DNA of 64,000 nucleotides from Acidobacteriota bacterium (GTDB lineage: Bacteria > Acidobacteriota > Vicinamibacteria > Vicinamibacterales > UBA2999): positions 25,074 to 89,073 of the forward strand of contig JABFSA010000014.1 in NCBI GenBank assembly GCA_013140775.1. Direction: 5' to 3'. The position numbers were made by a program, and so were the translations under genes. Under the pieces are notes generated by a model, which had not been told where the DNA came from, did no database searches, and worked only from the letters and a program-made list of their open reading frames with translations. This document shows, one piece after another, positions 55,253 to 63,528 of the stretch (position 1 is the stretch's first letter; every line of letters starts with the position of its first letter).

Positions 55253-55270
55253 CCCGCTGATGTGAGCGGG
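55253..55270 (-). terminator. Possible hairpin downstream of the metalloprotease gene
   Basis: CCCGCT, loop GATGTG, AGCGGG lies 14 bases beyond the stop of the gene at 55285. There is no T-run after it, so it is a weak terminator candidate. Confidence 0.3.
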
Positions 55271-55284
55271 AAGGATCGAGCGGG

Positions 55285-55839
55285 CTACTTTTGTGGCAGG
55301 TACGCGAGCGTGCCCTTCTTGCCGGTGCGCTCCCAGAGTTTCGTGTAGACAGACTCGAGCGATTCCCGACTCACCGCTCGCATCGCAATTTCGTTGGCGA
55401 GCTCTTCTGTCTGCAGAAACGGATGGTGGGTGAAGATCCAGACGTGCCCAAGTTCGTGGGCCACGACGGCTGCGAGTTCCGCGTCGGTGAGAGCGTCGAT
55501 GAACCCTGCCTCGATAGACAGAGAGAACGCGCCGTCCTGCTCTTTGAGGCGCTCCACTGACACGACAAGGCTGTTGACCTCCACCAGCGACACGGTAACC
55601 GGGTGAGGGATGTCGAGTACCTGCCGCAGGCCGTCAGCAAGGATCTGCAACTCGCGTTCACGCTCGAACATTGGGCGATTGGGAGTCGTCGAGACTTTAT
55701 CGACGGGTGCCCGCTTCGCGTGCACGCGCCGTGACATCAAGGTTGGAATCAGAACCACGGATAGTCCGACCAGCACCGCGAAGCGGAAGAGAGTCGCGTA
55801 AGAAGTGCGCGGTGGGAACTTTTGAAGCAGCTTGAACAT
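55285..55839 (-). CDS. Membrane-anchored HELGH zinc metalloprotease (M48-like)
   Basis: The 184-residue protein starts at the ATG ending at 55839, after GGGAGAG. One N-terminal helix (about 18-35) anchors it. The catalytic segment is TDAELAAVVAHELGHVWIFTHHPFLQTEELANEIA: His128, Glu129 and His132 form HExxH, and the downstream Glu in LQTEELANE is in place for a third ligand, as in gluzincin-like M48 proteins. It is short compared with HtpX or BepA. It probably acts in the periplasm. It is divergent from the small secreted protein gene at 55966. Confidence 0.75.
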   Translation of the reverse strand: MFKLLQKFPPRTSYATLFRFAVLVGLSVVLIPTLMSRRVHAKRAPVDKVSTTPNRPMFERERELQILADGLRQVLDIPHPVTVSLVEVNSLVVSVERLKEQDGAFSLSIEAGFIDALTDAELAAVVAHELGHVWIFTHHPFLQTEELANEIAMRAVSRESLESVYTKLWERTGKKGTLAYLPQK

Positions 55840-55965
55840 AAACCGAGACTCTCCCTGGTGGAGATGAGCGGCTAATCAGCTGAAGAAACCGTCCACGATG
55901 GAGTGGTACAGGACTTGGACATCCTCTGCCTGAGGCAAAAAGCTCCCCCGAAAGGAGTGTTGCCA

Positions 55966-56295
55966 ATGTGGACTAGGAACCGACTCGTCGTCGCCGCGAT
56001 TGCTGTTCTGCTGGTGAGCTGGGTTGCACCGTCGTTCGCCCAGCAGGCTGTCCCGAAAGCCGAAGTCGCAACGGGAGAGCTGGTGCGCGTGGACACGAGC
56101 GCCAAGACCATCTCCATCCGTGCGGAAGGCGGGAATGCGATGGTCTTCGCATATACCGACGCGACGAAGGTCACGGGCGGTGAAAACGTCGCCGGCCTCG
56201 CGTCGATGGCCGGGACCTCTGTGAGTGTGCACTACACCAAACAGGGGCAAAACAACGTCGCCAGCGAAATCGAAGTCCGGAAGAAGGCGTCGTAA
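55966..56295 (+). CDS. Small exported beta-strand protein
   Basis: The protein has 109 residues from the ATG at 55966, with AAAGGAG eight bases upstream. The signal peptide ends WVAPSFAQ. The mature chain is a compact strand pattern: ATGELVRVDTSAKTISIRA, MVFAYTDATKVTGG, TSVSVHYTKQGQNNVASEIEV. This is the layout of DUF5666-like or OB-fold secreted proteins of about 80 residues. Function is unknown. Confidence 0.65.
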   Translation: MWTRNRLVVAAIAVLLVSWVAPSFAQQAVPKAEVATGELVRVDTSAKTISIRAEGGNAMVFAYTDATKVTGGENVAGLASMAGTSVSVHYTKQGQNNVASEIEVRKKAS

Positions 56296-56339
56296 GGACG
56301 CAGGACGTGTCGTCGCGGCGCGCAAGCGCCGCGACCGCA

Positions 56340-56618
56340 TCACTGCGCCCCCGTTGAGAATCGGCGGTGGTTCCGCTCGCGGGCCTTTCGCAATTCGTCC
56401 TCACGATTTCGCGGCGGCGCGCTCGTCGTGATCGAAGACACCAGCCGCTGCGCGGCCTCGGCCACCTCCTCGACCGCGCGTTCGAACGCTTCCTGGTTGG
56501 CCTGAGACGGGCGGCTCACTCCGCTCAGCTTTCGGACGAACTGCAGAGCCGATGCGTAGATCTCGCTATCGGTCGCCGGCGGTTCAAAATTCGCGAGCGT
56601 CTTGATGTTGCGACACAT
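56340..56618 (-). CDS. DUF2277 family protein
   Basis: The 92-residue protein begins MCRNIKTLANFEPPATDSEI and continues LQFVRKLSGVSRPSQANQEA, FERAVEEVAEAAQRLVSSIT. This N-terminus and length are characteristic of DUF2277, a small cytoplasmic family found widely in bacteria and often compared with HhaI-like regulators without experimental function. Arg/Glu-rich tail. It lies downstream of the PNPOx-GAF gene on the same strand, separated by an inverted repeat. Confidence 0.88.
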   Translation of the reverse strand: MCRNIKTLANFEPPATDSEIYASALQFVRKLSGVSRPSQANQEAFERAVEEVAEAAQRLVSSITTSAPPRNREDELRKARERNHRRFSTGAQ

Positions 56619-56662
56619 AAATCACCTATACGTCGTTCGCACTTCTAAGTGCTGACTTCTTC

Positions 56663-56710
56663 GTTCGCGTTCATGTTCGGTTCGAGGTTCAAGTGAACGT
56701 GAACACGAAC
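56663..56710. repeat. GTTC-rich inverted repeat
   Basis: GTTCGCGTTCATGTTC (56663-56678) pairs with GAACGTGAACACGAAC (56695-56710) at 14 of 16 positions, around a 16-base loop. It lies between the PNPOx-GAF stop and the DUF2277 start and could end the upstream transcript. Confidence 0.5.
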
Positions 56711-56750
56711 CGAGCAGCGAGAACCTGGAAGTGTGAACGACTTGATTCGG

Positions 56751-58148
56751 TCATGGTCTTTCCGCGAGCACGAGCTGGCAGCCGACTTCCACGCCAAAGC
56801 GTCCTCGGCCGCGGGGCACAACCCGGATGTCGGGGCACTTCTGTTCGAGTCGCCGCCTCAGGAGCAGAAGGCGGGTTTCGAGGTTGTCCTTCCACTCGGG
56901 CAGGTTGAGCGACTTGTCGAGCCGCAGTTCGCGGTTGGTGAACTCGGCACGGCCGTCGCGCATCCGCGCTGACAGGAGCTTCCACAGAATGCGCGCCGGG
57001 AGACTGCGAATCAAGTACTCCCCATCCACGAGGATGCACTCGTCGGCACTGTAGAACACGACTTCCCTCACGGCCCGGCCGGGCTGCGATGCAGGAGCCG
57101 CGGCCTTCGGTGCGGGTTGCGGTGGCTCCACCACAGCCGTCGAGGCCACGACGTCTGCCCGTTCGTGCAACTGCATGTGCTGAACAGCGATCGCCAGGTA
57201 GCTGCCGAGCAGCTCGATGGACGTCTTGTCGTCTTCATGAAAACGGTAGGGCGTCTCGCTCTCGATGCACAGCACGCCTATGAGATCCCCGCGGACCAGC
57301 AGAGGAATCCCCAGCTGGCTTTCCGGATTCGCGAGCCCGGGCAGCGGAACACGCGCATCGAAGGCGTGCATACCGGCCTGCTGCGCGCGTATCTTCACGG
57401 CCTGAGCGTAGAGCATCCCGCGAAGCAGCCCCGAGATGCGGATGGGCTTCCGTGCCTCGGCGACCATGCCCATGATCCCTTCGCCGAACCGCACCTCCGC
57501 GCCGGCGCCGTTCTCGGAATACCCGCGGCTGGCAACAGTCACCAGAACGTTGGACTCTCCCGTCGCCAGGGCGAGCATGGAGTGCGTGAATCCGTAGACC
57601 TCGGCGAACCCAGCCAGGATCGAGTCGAGCAACTGTTCAAGCGATTCGGCAGCGTGAATACGCGCCGACATATGCTGCAGGGCCTGCATCGTGAACACCG
57701 GGTCTGCCGGCACATGACCCGAGACCGTGACAGCCTCCGGCGACGCGCCGCACTCCTCTGCCGGACGCACGGCCGTCACCTCGTACACATCCGCCGCGAG
57801 CAGCTTGAAGATGCCCTTCAGCCCACAGTACGACGCGATCGATTCGATGCGGAGCGCCATGCGATCGAACAGCGCTCCCGAGGTCTCCGACCTGACGAAC
57901 CGCAGGCTCAAGAGCCACCCTTGTCCCGTGTCCGGATTGAGGACCCTCACCGTCGCTTTGGGATTCTCGGCAATGTTGCGCCGGCTCTTGTTGAAGAACT
58001 GAAACGAGAGCGCGACATGGGACGCATCGACATAGTCAACGTGACTCAAGTACGCCGCATTCGGCACACCTTCGGCCGAGCATGTGAAGAGCATCGCCGG
58101 GATCAGGCCCTGAAAGCACGGAGCGAGACTATCGAGCGATGGCGTCAT
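56751..58148 (-). CDS. PNPOx-like / GAF / winged-helix fusion protein
   Basis: The protein has 465 residues from the ATG ending at 58148, which overlaps the upstream stop as ATGA. Residues about 1-135 are a pyridoxamine-phosphate-oxidase-like split barrel (SAEGVPNAAYLSHVDYVDAS, FQFFNKSRRNIAENPKATVR). About 165-320 form a GAF domain (LLDSILAGFAEVYGFTHSM, IPLLVRGDLIGVLCIESETP). After a Pro/Ala linker the tail (about 370-465) looks like an OmpR-type winged helix (FTNRELRLDKSLNLPEWKDN, LETRLLLLRRRLEQ, GRGRFGVEV). A flavin- or haem-binding sensor that acts on DNA is a reasonable guess. The companion gene upstream is another PNPOx-like protein. Confidence 0.72.
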   Translation of the reverse strand: MTPSLDSLAPCFQGLIPAMLFTCSAEGVPNAAYLSHVDYVDASHVALSFQFFNKSRRNIAENPKATVRVLNPDTGQGWLLSLRFVRSETSGALFDRMALRIESIASYCGLKGIFKLLAADVYEVTAVRPAEECGASPEAVTVSGHVPADPVFTMQALQHMSARIHAAESLEQLLDSILAGFAEVYGFTHSMLALATGESNVLVTVASRGYSENGAGAEVRFGEGIMGMVAEARKPIRISGLLRGMLYAQAVKIRAQQAGMHAFDARVPLPGLANPESQLGIPLLVRGDLIGVLCIESETPYRFHEDDKTSIELLGSYLAIAVQHMQLHERADVVASTAVVEPPQPAPKAAAPASQPGRAVREVVFYSADECILVDGEYLIRSLPARILWKLLSARMRDGRAEFTNRELRLDKSLNLPEWKDNLETRLLLLRRRLEQKCPDIRVVPRGRGRFGVEVGCQLVLAERP

Positions 58149-58603
58149 GCGAGTGGGGCGCCGGCACCGGGCCCAGGTGTCTGATCGAAGACTTCGGTCA
58201 CGCGGACACGAACGGCGACGCAGGGCCACACAGCATATCCAGACCACAGCTGCCGTGGCATACCGATGTGTTCGAGCTGTCGAAGGCTTTGGTCCCACTG
58301 CGCCTCAACGACGGCGCGTTCCTTCTTCGTGGCTGGACGGGCCTCCACATAGGTGCCCTTCACCTGACAGGCATGGTCGTCAACCGGGCGGGCGAAGCAG
58401 AGCGCCGCCCGGCCATTGGCCTCGAGATTCGCGAGCACTTCACTCGAGCCCACCTTCGGAAGAAATGCTGTGAGGTGGGATCGGTCCGAGTCCACACTGA
58501 CGGCGACCACCACGACGCCCGTTGGCTCGAGGGTCTCGCTGCGCGTGCCGAGGTGAATACACTGCCCCCCCTGGAGGAAGGTGGCAACGTCTGAGGTCAG
58601 CAT
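58145..58603 (-). CDS. Pyridoxamine 5'-phosphate oxidase-like (FMN-binding split barrel) protein
   Basis: The 152-residue single-domain protein starts at 58603. Features are DVATFLQGGQCIHLGTRS, VVAVSVDSDRSHLTAFLP, the strand GRAALCFARPVDDHACQVKG and a C-terminal strand VAVRVRVTEVF. The R-x-x-A-L-C-F-x-x-P segment is typical of PNPOx-like general stress or F420/FMN-binding barrels. It may bind FMN or haem. It is coupled to the fusion protein downstream by a 4-base overlap and is divergent from the cytochrome gene at 58750. The repeats at 58634-58675 are in the shared control region. Confidence 0.75.
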   Translation of the reverse strand: MLTSDVATFLQGGQCIHLGTRSETLEPTGVVVVAVSVDSDRSHLTAFLPKVGSSEVLANLEANGRAALCFARPVDDHACQVKGTYVEARPATKKERAVVEAQWDQSLRQLEHIGMPRQLWSGYAVWPCVAVRVRVTEVFDQTPGPGAGAPLA

Positions 58604-58633
58604 GACTGATGGAAACCTGGATTATAGCGGCTC

Positions 58634-58675
58634 GCTTAAGGTTCTTTTAGGGTGTGCGTAAGAAGCTTAAGGTTC
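58634..58675. promoter_or_regulatory. Direct-repeat operator candidate between divergent genes
   Basis: GCTTAAGGTTC occurs at 58634-58644 and again at 58665-58675, 31 bases apart, about three helical turns. Related half-sites GCGTAAG (58656-58662) and GCATAAGG (58676-58683) lie between and after. The spacing fits a dimeric winged-helix regulator acting on both divergent genes. Confidence 0.5.
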
Positions 58676-58749
58676 GCATAAGGAAGGTTTAGCGTTCGGC
58701 TCTTCCGGCAGTCGCTAGAGTGGTCACCACATTCAGAGAGGTGACCGAC

Positions 58750-59334
58750 ATGACACAGCGAATCTCGACAATGCTCCTGACGACGACAGCCCTGGCACTG
58801 GTGACGACGATGGTTGGGAGGGCCGACGCGCCGCCGCAGACGAGCTCCAAAGCGAGCGAGGCTGCCGATGCCGCGCAGGTGAAGCGGGGTCAATACCTCG
58901 TGAAGATCATGGCCTGCAACGACTGCCACACACCATGGATCGTCGGAGCGAACGGCCCTGAGCCCGACATGACGCGCATGCTGTCGGGCCATCCCGCCCA
59001 GATGACGCTTCCGCCCGCGCCGGGTCCCACGGGGCCGTGGGTCATGCACTTCGCCGGGACGAACACGGCCTGGGCCGGCCCCTGGGGCGTGAGCTTCACG
59101 GCCAACCTGACGCCCGACAAGGACTCAGGCCTTGGTGAATGGACCGAGGACATGTTCGTTGCCACGATTCGAACCGGCCGGCACCAGGGCAAGGGTCGCG
59201 TCGTGCTGCCCCCGATGCCGATCGGGCAATACAAGAACGCGACCGATGAAGACCTGAAGGCCATCTTCCGGTACCTGCAATCGATTCCGGCGATCCGCAA
59301 TAAGGTCCCGACACCACTCGAACCGGAAGAGTAA
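58750..59334 (+). CDS. Exported monohaem cytochrome c
   Basis: The protein has 194 residues from the ATG at 58750; the open frame extends to 58720. The signal peptide ends TTMVGRADA. The haem motif is KIMACNDCHTPW (Cys56, Cys59, His60). The sequence TANLTPDKDSGLGEWTEDMF and LPPMPIGQYKNATDEDLKAI, with the axial Met in PPMP, matches the cytochrome subunits of alcohol or gluconate dehydrogenases. It ends ten bases before a second cytochrome gene, so they form a redox pair. Confidence 0.88.
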   Translation: MTQRISTMLLTTTALALVTTMVGRADAPPQTSSKASEAADAAQVKRGQYLVKIMACNDCHTPWIVGANGPEPDMTRMLSGHPAQMTLPPAPGPTGPWVMHFAGTNTAWAGPWGVSFTANLTPDKDSGLGEWTEDMFVATIRTGRHQGKGRVVLPPMPIGQYKNATDEDLKAIFRYLQSIPAIRNKVPTPLEPEE

Positions 59335-59344
59335 GGCACGCGCG

Positions 59345-60412
59345 ATGAAGCCCGTGACATTCTGGCGGTCCTGCGCGGCGAGTGCGCTGTGCCTGGCATC
59401 GGTGGCGACGATTGCCGCCACCGGCGCCGGTTCGGAGGCGTCCGTCGCGCGGCCAGGGCCGCTGCCCTCACGGCTTTCAGAGACCGGGCTGTACAGTGAC
59501 GCCTCATCGCTCACTGTTGACCCGAGGCACCTCGCATTCTCGCCGCAATACCCGCTGTGGACGGATGGCGCGCAGAAGCGCCGATGGGTCTCGCTGCCCG
59601 CGGGCACAGCCATCGACATCACAGACATCGAGGTCTGGTCGTTTCCTGTCGGCACGCGTTTCTGGAAGGAGTTCTCCTTTGGAGGTCGGCGGGTCGAGAC
59701 GCGGATGCTCGTGAAGTCGAACCGGACGGATTGGCAGTTTGCCAGCTACGCGTGGAACGACACGCAGACCGACGCCGTCCTCGCGCCCGTGACAGGGCTC
59801 CCTGGTGTTGCGGAGATCGCGCCCGGCAAGAAGCACAGCATTCCATCGGTCGAGGATTGCCGGGCCTGCCACGACTCGAGTCGCACGGAGGTGCTCGGGT
59901 TCAGCGCGCTGCAGTTGTCGGACGACCGGGATGCGAACGCGATCCACGGAGAGCCGCTCGTCAACGGGATGGTGACACTGCGCACGCTGCTGGCAGCGAA
60001 CCGGCTCCAGCCGGGTCGTCCTGAGCTCGTGTCAGCACCACCGCGCATTCCGGCGGCGTCGAGTCAGGAGCGCGCTGTGCTCGGGTACCTGTCAACCAAT
60101 TGCGGCGCCTGCCACAATTCCAACAGTACGCTTGCGCCGCTCAAACTGATGTTCAAGCAACCCGCGTACGGTGGAGGGCTCGGCGTCGTTCGCGCGGGCC
60201 TCGTGCGGCAGACCAAGTGGGATCGCCCTGGCGCCGTTCCCGAAACCACGAGCGTCATCGATCCCGTGGTGATAGAACACAGCGCCCTGCTCTACCGGAT
60301 GCGATCGCGCAGGCCCGCGTCTCAGATGCCGCCGCTCGGCTCCGTGACGCCGGACGCAGCGGCCGTCGATCACGTGACACGCTGGGCCCTTGAAGAATTC
60401 CGCAGGCCGTAG
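59345..60412 (+). CDS. Exported dihaem cytochrome (SO2930-like)
   Basis: The 355-residue protein has a signal peptide, then LSETGLYSDASSLTVDPRHL, FSPQYPLWTDGAQKRRWVSL, FPVGTRFWKEFSFGGRRVET and WNDTQTDAVLAPVTG, the beta-rich N-terminal region of the SO2930 family. Two haem motifs follow: VEDCRACHDSS and TNCGACHNSN. The C-terminal MRSRRPASQMPPLGSVTPDA supplies a probable Met ligand. It most likely receives electrons from the cytochrome encoded just upstream. Partner oxidase or dehydrogenase is not in the window. Confidence 0.85.
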   Translation: MKPVTFWRSCAASALCLASVATIAATGAGSEASVARPGPLPSRLSETGLYSDASSLTVDPRHLAFSPQYPLWTDGAQKRRWVSLPAGTAIDITDIEVWSFPVGTRFWKEFSFGGRRVETRMLVKSNRTDWQFASYAWNDTQTDAVLAPVTGLPGVAEIAPGKKHSIPSVEDCRACHDSSRTEVLGFSALQLSDDRDANAIHGEPLVNGMVTLRTLLAANRLQPGRPELVSAPPRIPAASSQERAVLGYLSTNCGACHNSNSTLAPLKLMFKQPAYGGGLGVVRAGLVRQTKWDRPGAVPETTSVIDPVVIEHSALLYRMRSRRPASQMPPLGSVTPDAAAVDHVTRWALEEFRRP

Positions 60413-60430
60413 GGTCTAGGCCTTGGGGTC

Positions 60431-61039
60431 TTAGAAGCAGTTCGTCTGGACGATCTCGCTTTCGAGTTGCATCGTTGAGCGGCCGAGGTTCGGAATGTTT
60501 CCGGTACCCTGCAACTGCGACAGGCGACGGTTGCTAGCACTGCAGGTGAGAGGCACCGTCGCTATTCCCGAAATGTTGACACGCAGCCGCGAGCCACCGG
60601 GCTGCGCACTTGTCCGCAGGGTGCCGTCCACCGACAGGTTGAAATCACCACCGGTGACAAAGGCACCACGCCCGTCACCCACGAGCGTGCCACTGGCTCC
60701 CGCAAACAGATTCGACCCGCCCGTCACGACCAGCGTCAGGGCCGCCGTCGGGCGCCCGGTGTCCGGAACCCGTACGAGCCCACCGTAGGTGCCAGTGAGA
60801 TCGCCCGCGGAGCTGGTCAGTTTGAAGACGCCATCGGCCAACGTAAACGTCACTGTACCCTTGACCAGCGTGCGCGCTGAATCGCGTGGCGCATCGGGAA
60901 CCGTCGCCAGCGTGCCCGCCGACGGGGTTGTCAAGAGAGCGCGCGTGCTGTCGGAGCGAGCAATGTCGCCGCAGGCCACCGAAAGCGCTACAACCAATGC
61001 GACGCCGCAGAGCTCCAGACACGCGTGATGCCGTGGCAT
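60431..61039 (-). CDS. Exported lipoprotein of unknown function
   Basis: The 202-residue protein starts at the ATG ending at 61039 after AGGAG. A lipoprotein signal (LSVACG, Cys23) leads into beta-rich sequence: LVKGTVTFTLADGVFKLTSS, GTYGGLVRVPDTGRPTAALT, LVVTGGSNLFAGASGTLVGD, GGDFNLSVDGTL. Two further cysteines (LTCSAS, QTNCF) may form a disulphide. The GxFxxxTGTGxYxGAtGsG-like strand pattern hints at an extracellular beta-sandwich or allene-oxide-cyclase-like barrel, but I cannot assign it. It converges on the cytochrome operon. Confidence 0.6.
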   Translation of the reverse strand: MPRHHACLELCGVALVVALSVACGDIARSDSTRALLTTPSAGTLATVPDAPRDSARTLVKGTVTFTLADGVFKLTSSAGDLTGTYGGLVRVPDTGRPTAALTLVVTGGSNLFAGASGTLVGDGRGAFVTGGDFNLSVDGTLRTSAQPGGSRLRVNISGIATVPLTCSASNRRLSQLQGTGNIPNLGRSTMQLESEIVQTNCF

Positions 61040-61272
61040 ACCTCTTCTCCTAATCTCTGAAGAACGTGATCGTCATCATCGACGGATGGCTCGGGCTCCT
61101 GGTTCGTCTTTGGGGACGCCACCCGGGATCGCGAATACCGCCGGAAACCGTCGATGAGGGCGATCTGGGGAATCGCCGCGGGCAGGAAAGACTGCGCAGC
61201 ATCCTACCGGTGACTGCGTAGAGATACAAGCCGCCGGCCGATAAGAAGGAACGTGCGAGACCTGCCCGTCCC

Positions 61273-62475
61273 GTGAAGCTGACGTTCCTGGCGACTCGGT
61301 TTCCGGTCCTGTCCGAAACGTTCGTGTATGAGCCGCTCCAGTGGCTTCACGACGCGGGCGTGGACGTGTCTGTCGTGGCCAGCCAGCTTGGGAGCTCCAA
61401 GGTGGAGATCCCTGAACAGGCGACGGTTCACATTCTGGCGTCGGAGTCCGGGATTCCGACCGTCGCCAACTCGCTCTCCCGTTCGCCTCTGCAGTCCGGC
61501 GCAACGCTGTGGCGATATCTCTCAGAGAGCAACATGCGGCCGCTCAGACGCAAGACGGTCTGGCACGCCATGCTCCCTGCGATTACGGGCGCCGACGCAC
61601 TCGTCGCGCACTTCGGACCCACGGGTTCCCGATGGCTCGCACCCGCAGCGCTCGCTGAAAAACCCCTGCTCGTCTACTTCCACGGCTACGACGTTGGCCG
61701 TGTCCTCGCGGGACGGGCCGGCGCATACGACGGCCTCTTTCGGTCCGGCGCCGGCCTTCTCACGAACTCCGACTTCCAGCGTGACCGCCTTATCGCCGCT
61801 GGAGCACCGCCCTCTCGCCTGTCAGTGCTGCCGCTCGGTGTCAGCCCGCTGTGTGCCCCAGCGGCTCCGGTCACCTACCAGGGTCCGCCCCTGGTGGTCA
61901 CCATCGGCAGGCTCGTCCCCAAGAAGGCCATCGACGATTCCATCCGCGCCTTCGGCATGGGATCGCGTCGCGCCGGTGCACCATGGGAATACCACATCGT
62001 CGGCGACGGCCCGCTTCGAGGGTCGCTCTCGCAACTCGTGTCGGATGAGGGGTGGAAAGGGAACGTCCGTCTCCGAGGATTCCTGGCGCGTCGCGACACG
62101 ATCGAGCTCCTCCAGAACGCTTCGGTATTCGTGCTCGCGAGCCGCTCGGCTGAAGACGGCGACACGGAGGGTACGCCGGTGTCAATTCTGGAAGCGGCCA
62201 GCCTTGGGCTGCCAGTCGTCGCGACTCGTCATGCCGGCATTCCAGAAACGCTGCCGCCAGAAGCCGCGCGCGAAGGGTTTCTCGTGGAAGAGCGGGACAT
62301 CGAGGGACTGTCGAGGGCCCTGGCCCGCCTGATGGCGTCCAGCGATCTTCGCCGTGAGTGGGGTGAGGCGTGCCGACGGCACGTCGAGCGACGTCACTCG
62401 GCTTCAGCCTTCACCGACGGTCTCATCGACGCGGTGCTGAATCTGGCAGCGGTGCCGTCGCTCCAGCCGACGTGA
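61273..62475 (+). CDS. Glycosyltransferase family 4
   Basis: The protein has 400 residues from a GTG at 61273 (MKLTFLATRFPVLSETFVYE), placing the N-terminal Rossmann motif directly at the start. The FPVLSETFV opening and the C-terminal domain with VTIGRLVPKKAIDDSIRAF, YHIVGDGPLRGSL, NASVFVLASRSAEDGDTEGT, PVSILEAASLGLPVVATRHA and GIPE are typical of GT4 enzymes of the colanic/exopolysaccharide type. The nucleotide-sugar-binding E-x7-E is in TPVSILEAASLGLP. It transfers a sugar in the cytoplasm. It converges with the two glycosyltransferase genes on the minus strand. Confidence 0.93.
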   Translation: MKLTFLATRFPVLSETFVYEPLQWLHDAGVDVSVVASQLGSSKVEIPEQATVHILASESGIPTVANSLSRSPLQSGATLWRYLSESNMRPLRRKTVWHAMLPAITGADALVAHFGPTGSRWLAPAALAEKPLLVYFHGYDVGRVLAGRAGAYDGLFRSGAGLLTNSDFQRDRLIAAGAPPSRLSVLPLGVSPLCAPAAPVTYQGPPLVVTIGRLVPKKAIDDSIRAFGMGSRRAGAPWEYHIVGDGPLRGSLSQLVSDEGWKGNVRLRGFLARRDTIELLQNASVFVLASRSAEDGDTEGTPVSILEAASLGLPVVATRHAGIPETLPPEAAREGFLVEERDIEGLSRALARLMASSDLRREWGEACRRHVERRHSASAFTDGLIDAVLNLAAVPSLQPT

Positions 62476-62493
62476 GTCTGAGCGCCCGAGCGC

Positions 62494-63528
62494 TCAGCGA
62501 CTGCTCGGGACTCGGCGGGGAGCGTCCGGGGGTGGCCGATACGTGAGGGTCACGGTGCTCGATCTCGCATGGTCTCTTGCAACGGGCTTCGCGAATCTCG
62601 TGACACGCCGCCACAGCCGCGTGATCCGCGTCCAGCGAAAGACACGCTGAAGGTGGTGCGCGATCGCATTCGTCAGCAAGCGCCGTCCCGGGGCTCGCAC
62701 CATCGCCGGCGGGTCTGACGACATCGCTCGGACGAGTGCTGAGCACGACTCCTTCACGTTGCCATTCCGCAGGTGGCGTGCGCCAATCTTCACCAACTGA
62801 AGTACTCGAAGCTCACGCGCGCGATGCCTGTACGGTTGCCCCTCCGGTCGGTCGAGAAACCGGGTCACCACCAGATCAAAATCGGCCTTCCATCGCTCAG
62901 ACCGGTGCGACAACGCATCGTGATAGACCACGCGGCGAACGAGCGGCAACGGAAGGAATCGAAACGTACCGAGAGCCGCCAACCTCAGCCACAGATCACG
63001 ATCCTCGCCGACCGTGACCTCGGGCGCGAAACCACCGACCTCATCGAGATCACGCTTTCGAACGATCACCGCCGAGGGCAGGATCGGACCTCCCTCCAGC
63101 AGCTGTTCGAATACGCGCTCCGGCTGAAAAGGCTGGAGACTGGAATACACCACCGCGGTCCCTGTGGCGCCGATGGTGATGTCGGTGAACGACAGCACCG
63201 CGTCGTGGTGCCGGTCGAAATCTTCAATCTGCAGGGTCAGTTTGTCAGGCGACCACAGATCGTCGCTGTCCAGGAACGCGATCAGCTCGCCACGCGCGGC
63301 CGCAACGCCATGGTTGCGCGCGGCCGAGACGCCCGAGTTCCGGTCCAGCGCGAATGTGCGCACGCTCGGATACTCCGCCCTCACCATCTCGACGAGGTTG
63401 TCCGTCGATCCATCATCTACGAGGATGATCTCGACGTCGGCGAAGGTCTGCGCCACGACAGAGTCGAGCGTCGGCCGGATCGCGTCGCGTCGGTTGTAGG
63501 CCGGAATGATGACGCTGACGCGTGGCAC
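62494..63528 (-). CDS. Glycosyltransferase family 2
   Basis: The protein has 344 residues from a GTG ending at 63528, which overlaps the upstream TAG as TAGTG; the frame is open eight codons further upstream. The GT-A fold shows VSVIIPAYNRRDAIRPTLDS, VEIILVDDGSTDNL, GVSAARNHGVAAARGELIAF, the DxD motif in LDSDDLWSPDKL and EVTVGEDRDLWLRLA. C-terminal region is basic and may contact membrane or acceptor. Coupled to the GT4 gene upstream on the same strand. Likely surface polysaccharide or O-antigen assembly. Confidence 0.92.
   Translation of the reverse strand: MPRVSVIIPAYNRRDAIRPTLDSVVAQTFADVEIILVDDGSTDNLVEMVRAEYPSVRTFALDRNSGVSAARNHGVAAARGELIAFLDSDDLWSPDKLTLQIEDFDRHHDAVLSFTDITIGATGTAVVYSSLQPFQPERVFEQLLEGGPILPSAVIVRKRDLDEVGGFAPEVTVGEDRDLWLRLAALGTFRFLPLPLVRRVVYHDALSHRSERWKADFDLVVTRFLDRPEGQPYRHRARELRVLQLVKIGARHLRNGNVKESCSALVRAMSSDPPAMVRAPGRRLLTNAIAHHLQRVFRWTRITRLWRRVTRFAKPVARDHARSSTVTLTYRPPPDAPRRVPSSR

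Noticed and set aside
61076..61504. Minus-strand frame of 142 codons
   Set aside because: It overlaps the start of the GT4 gene antisense, and its product is Arg/Pro/Ser-rich without a fold signal.
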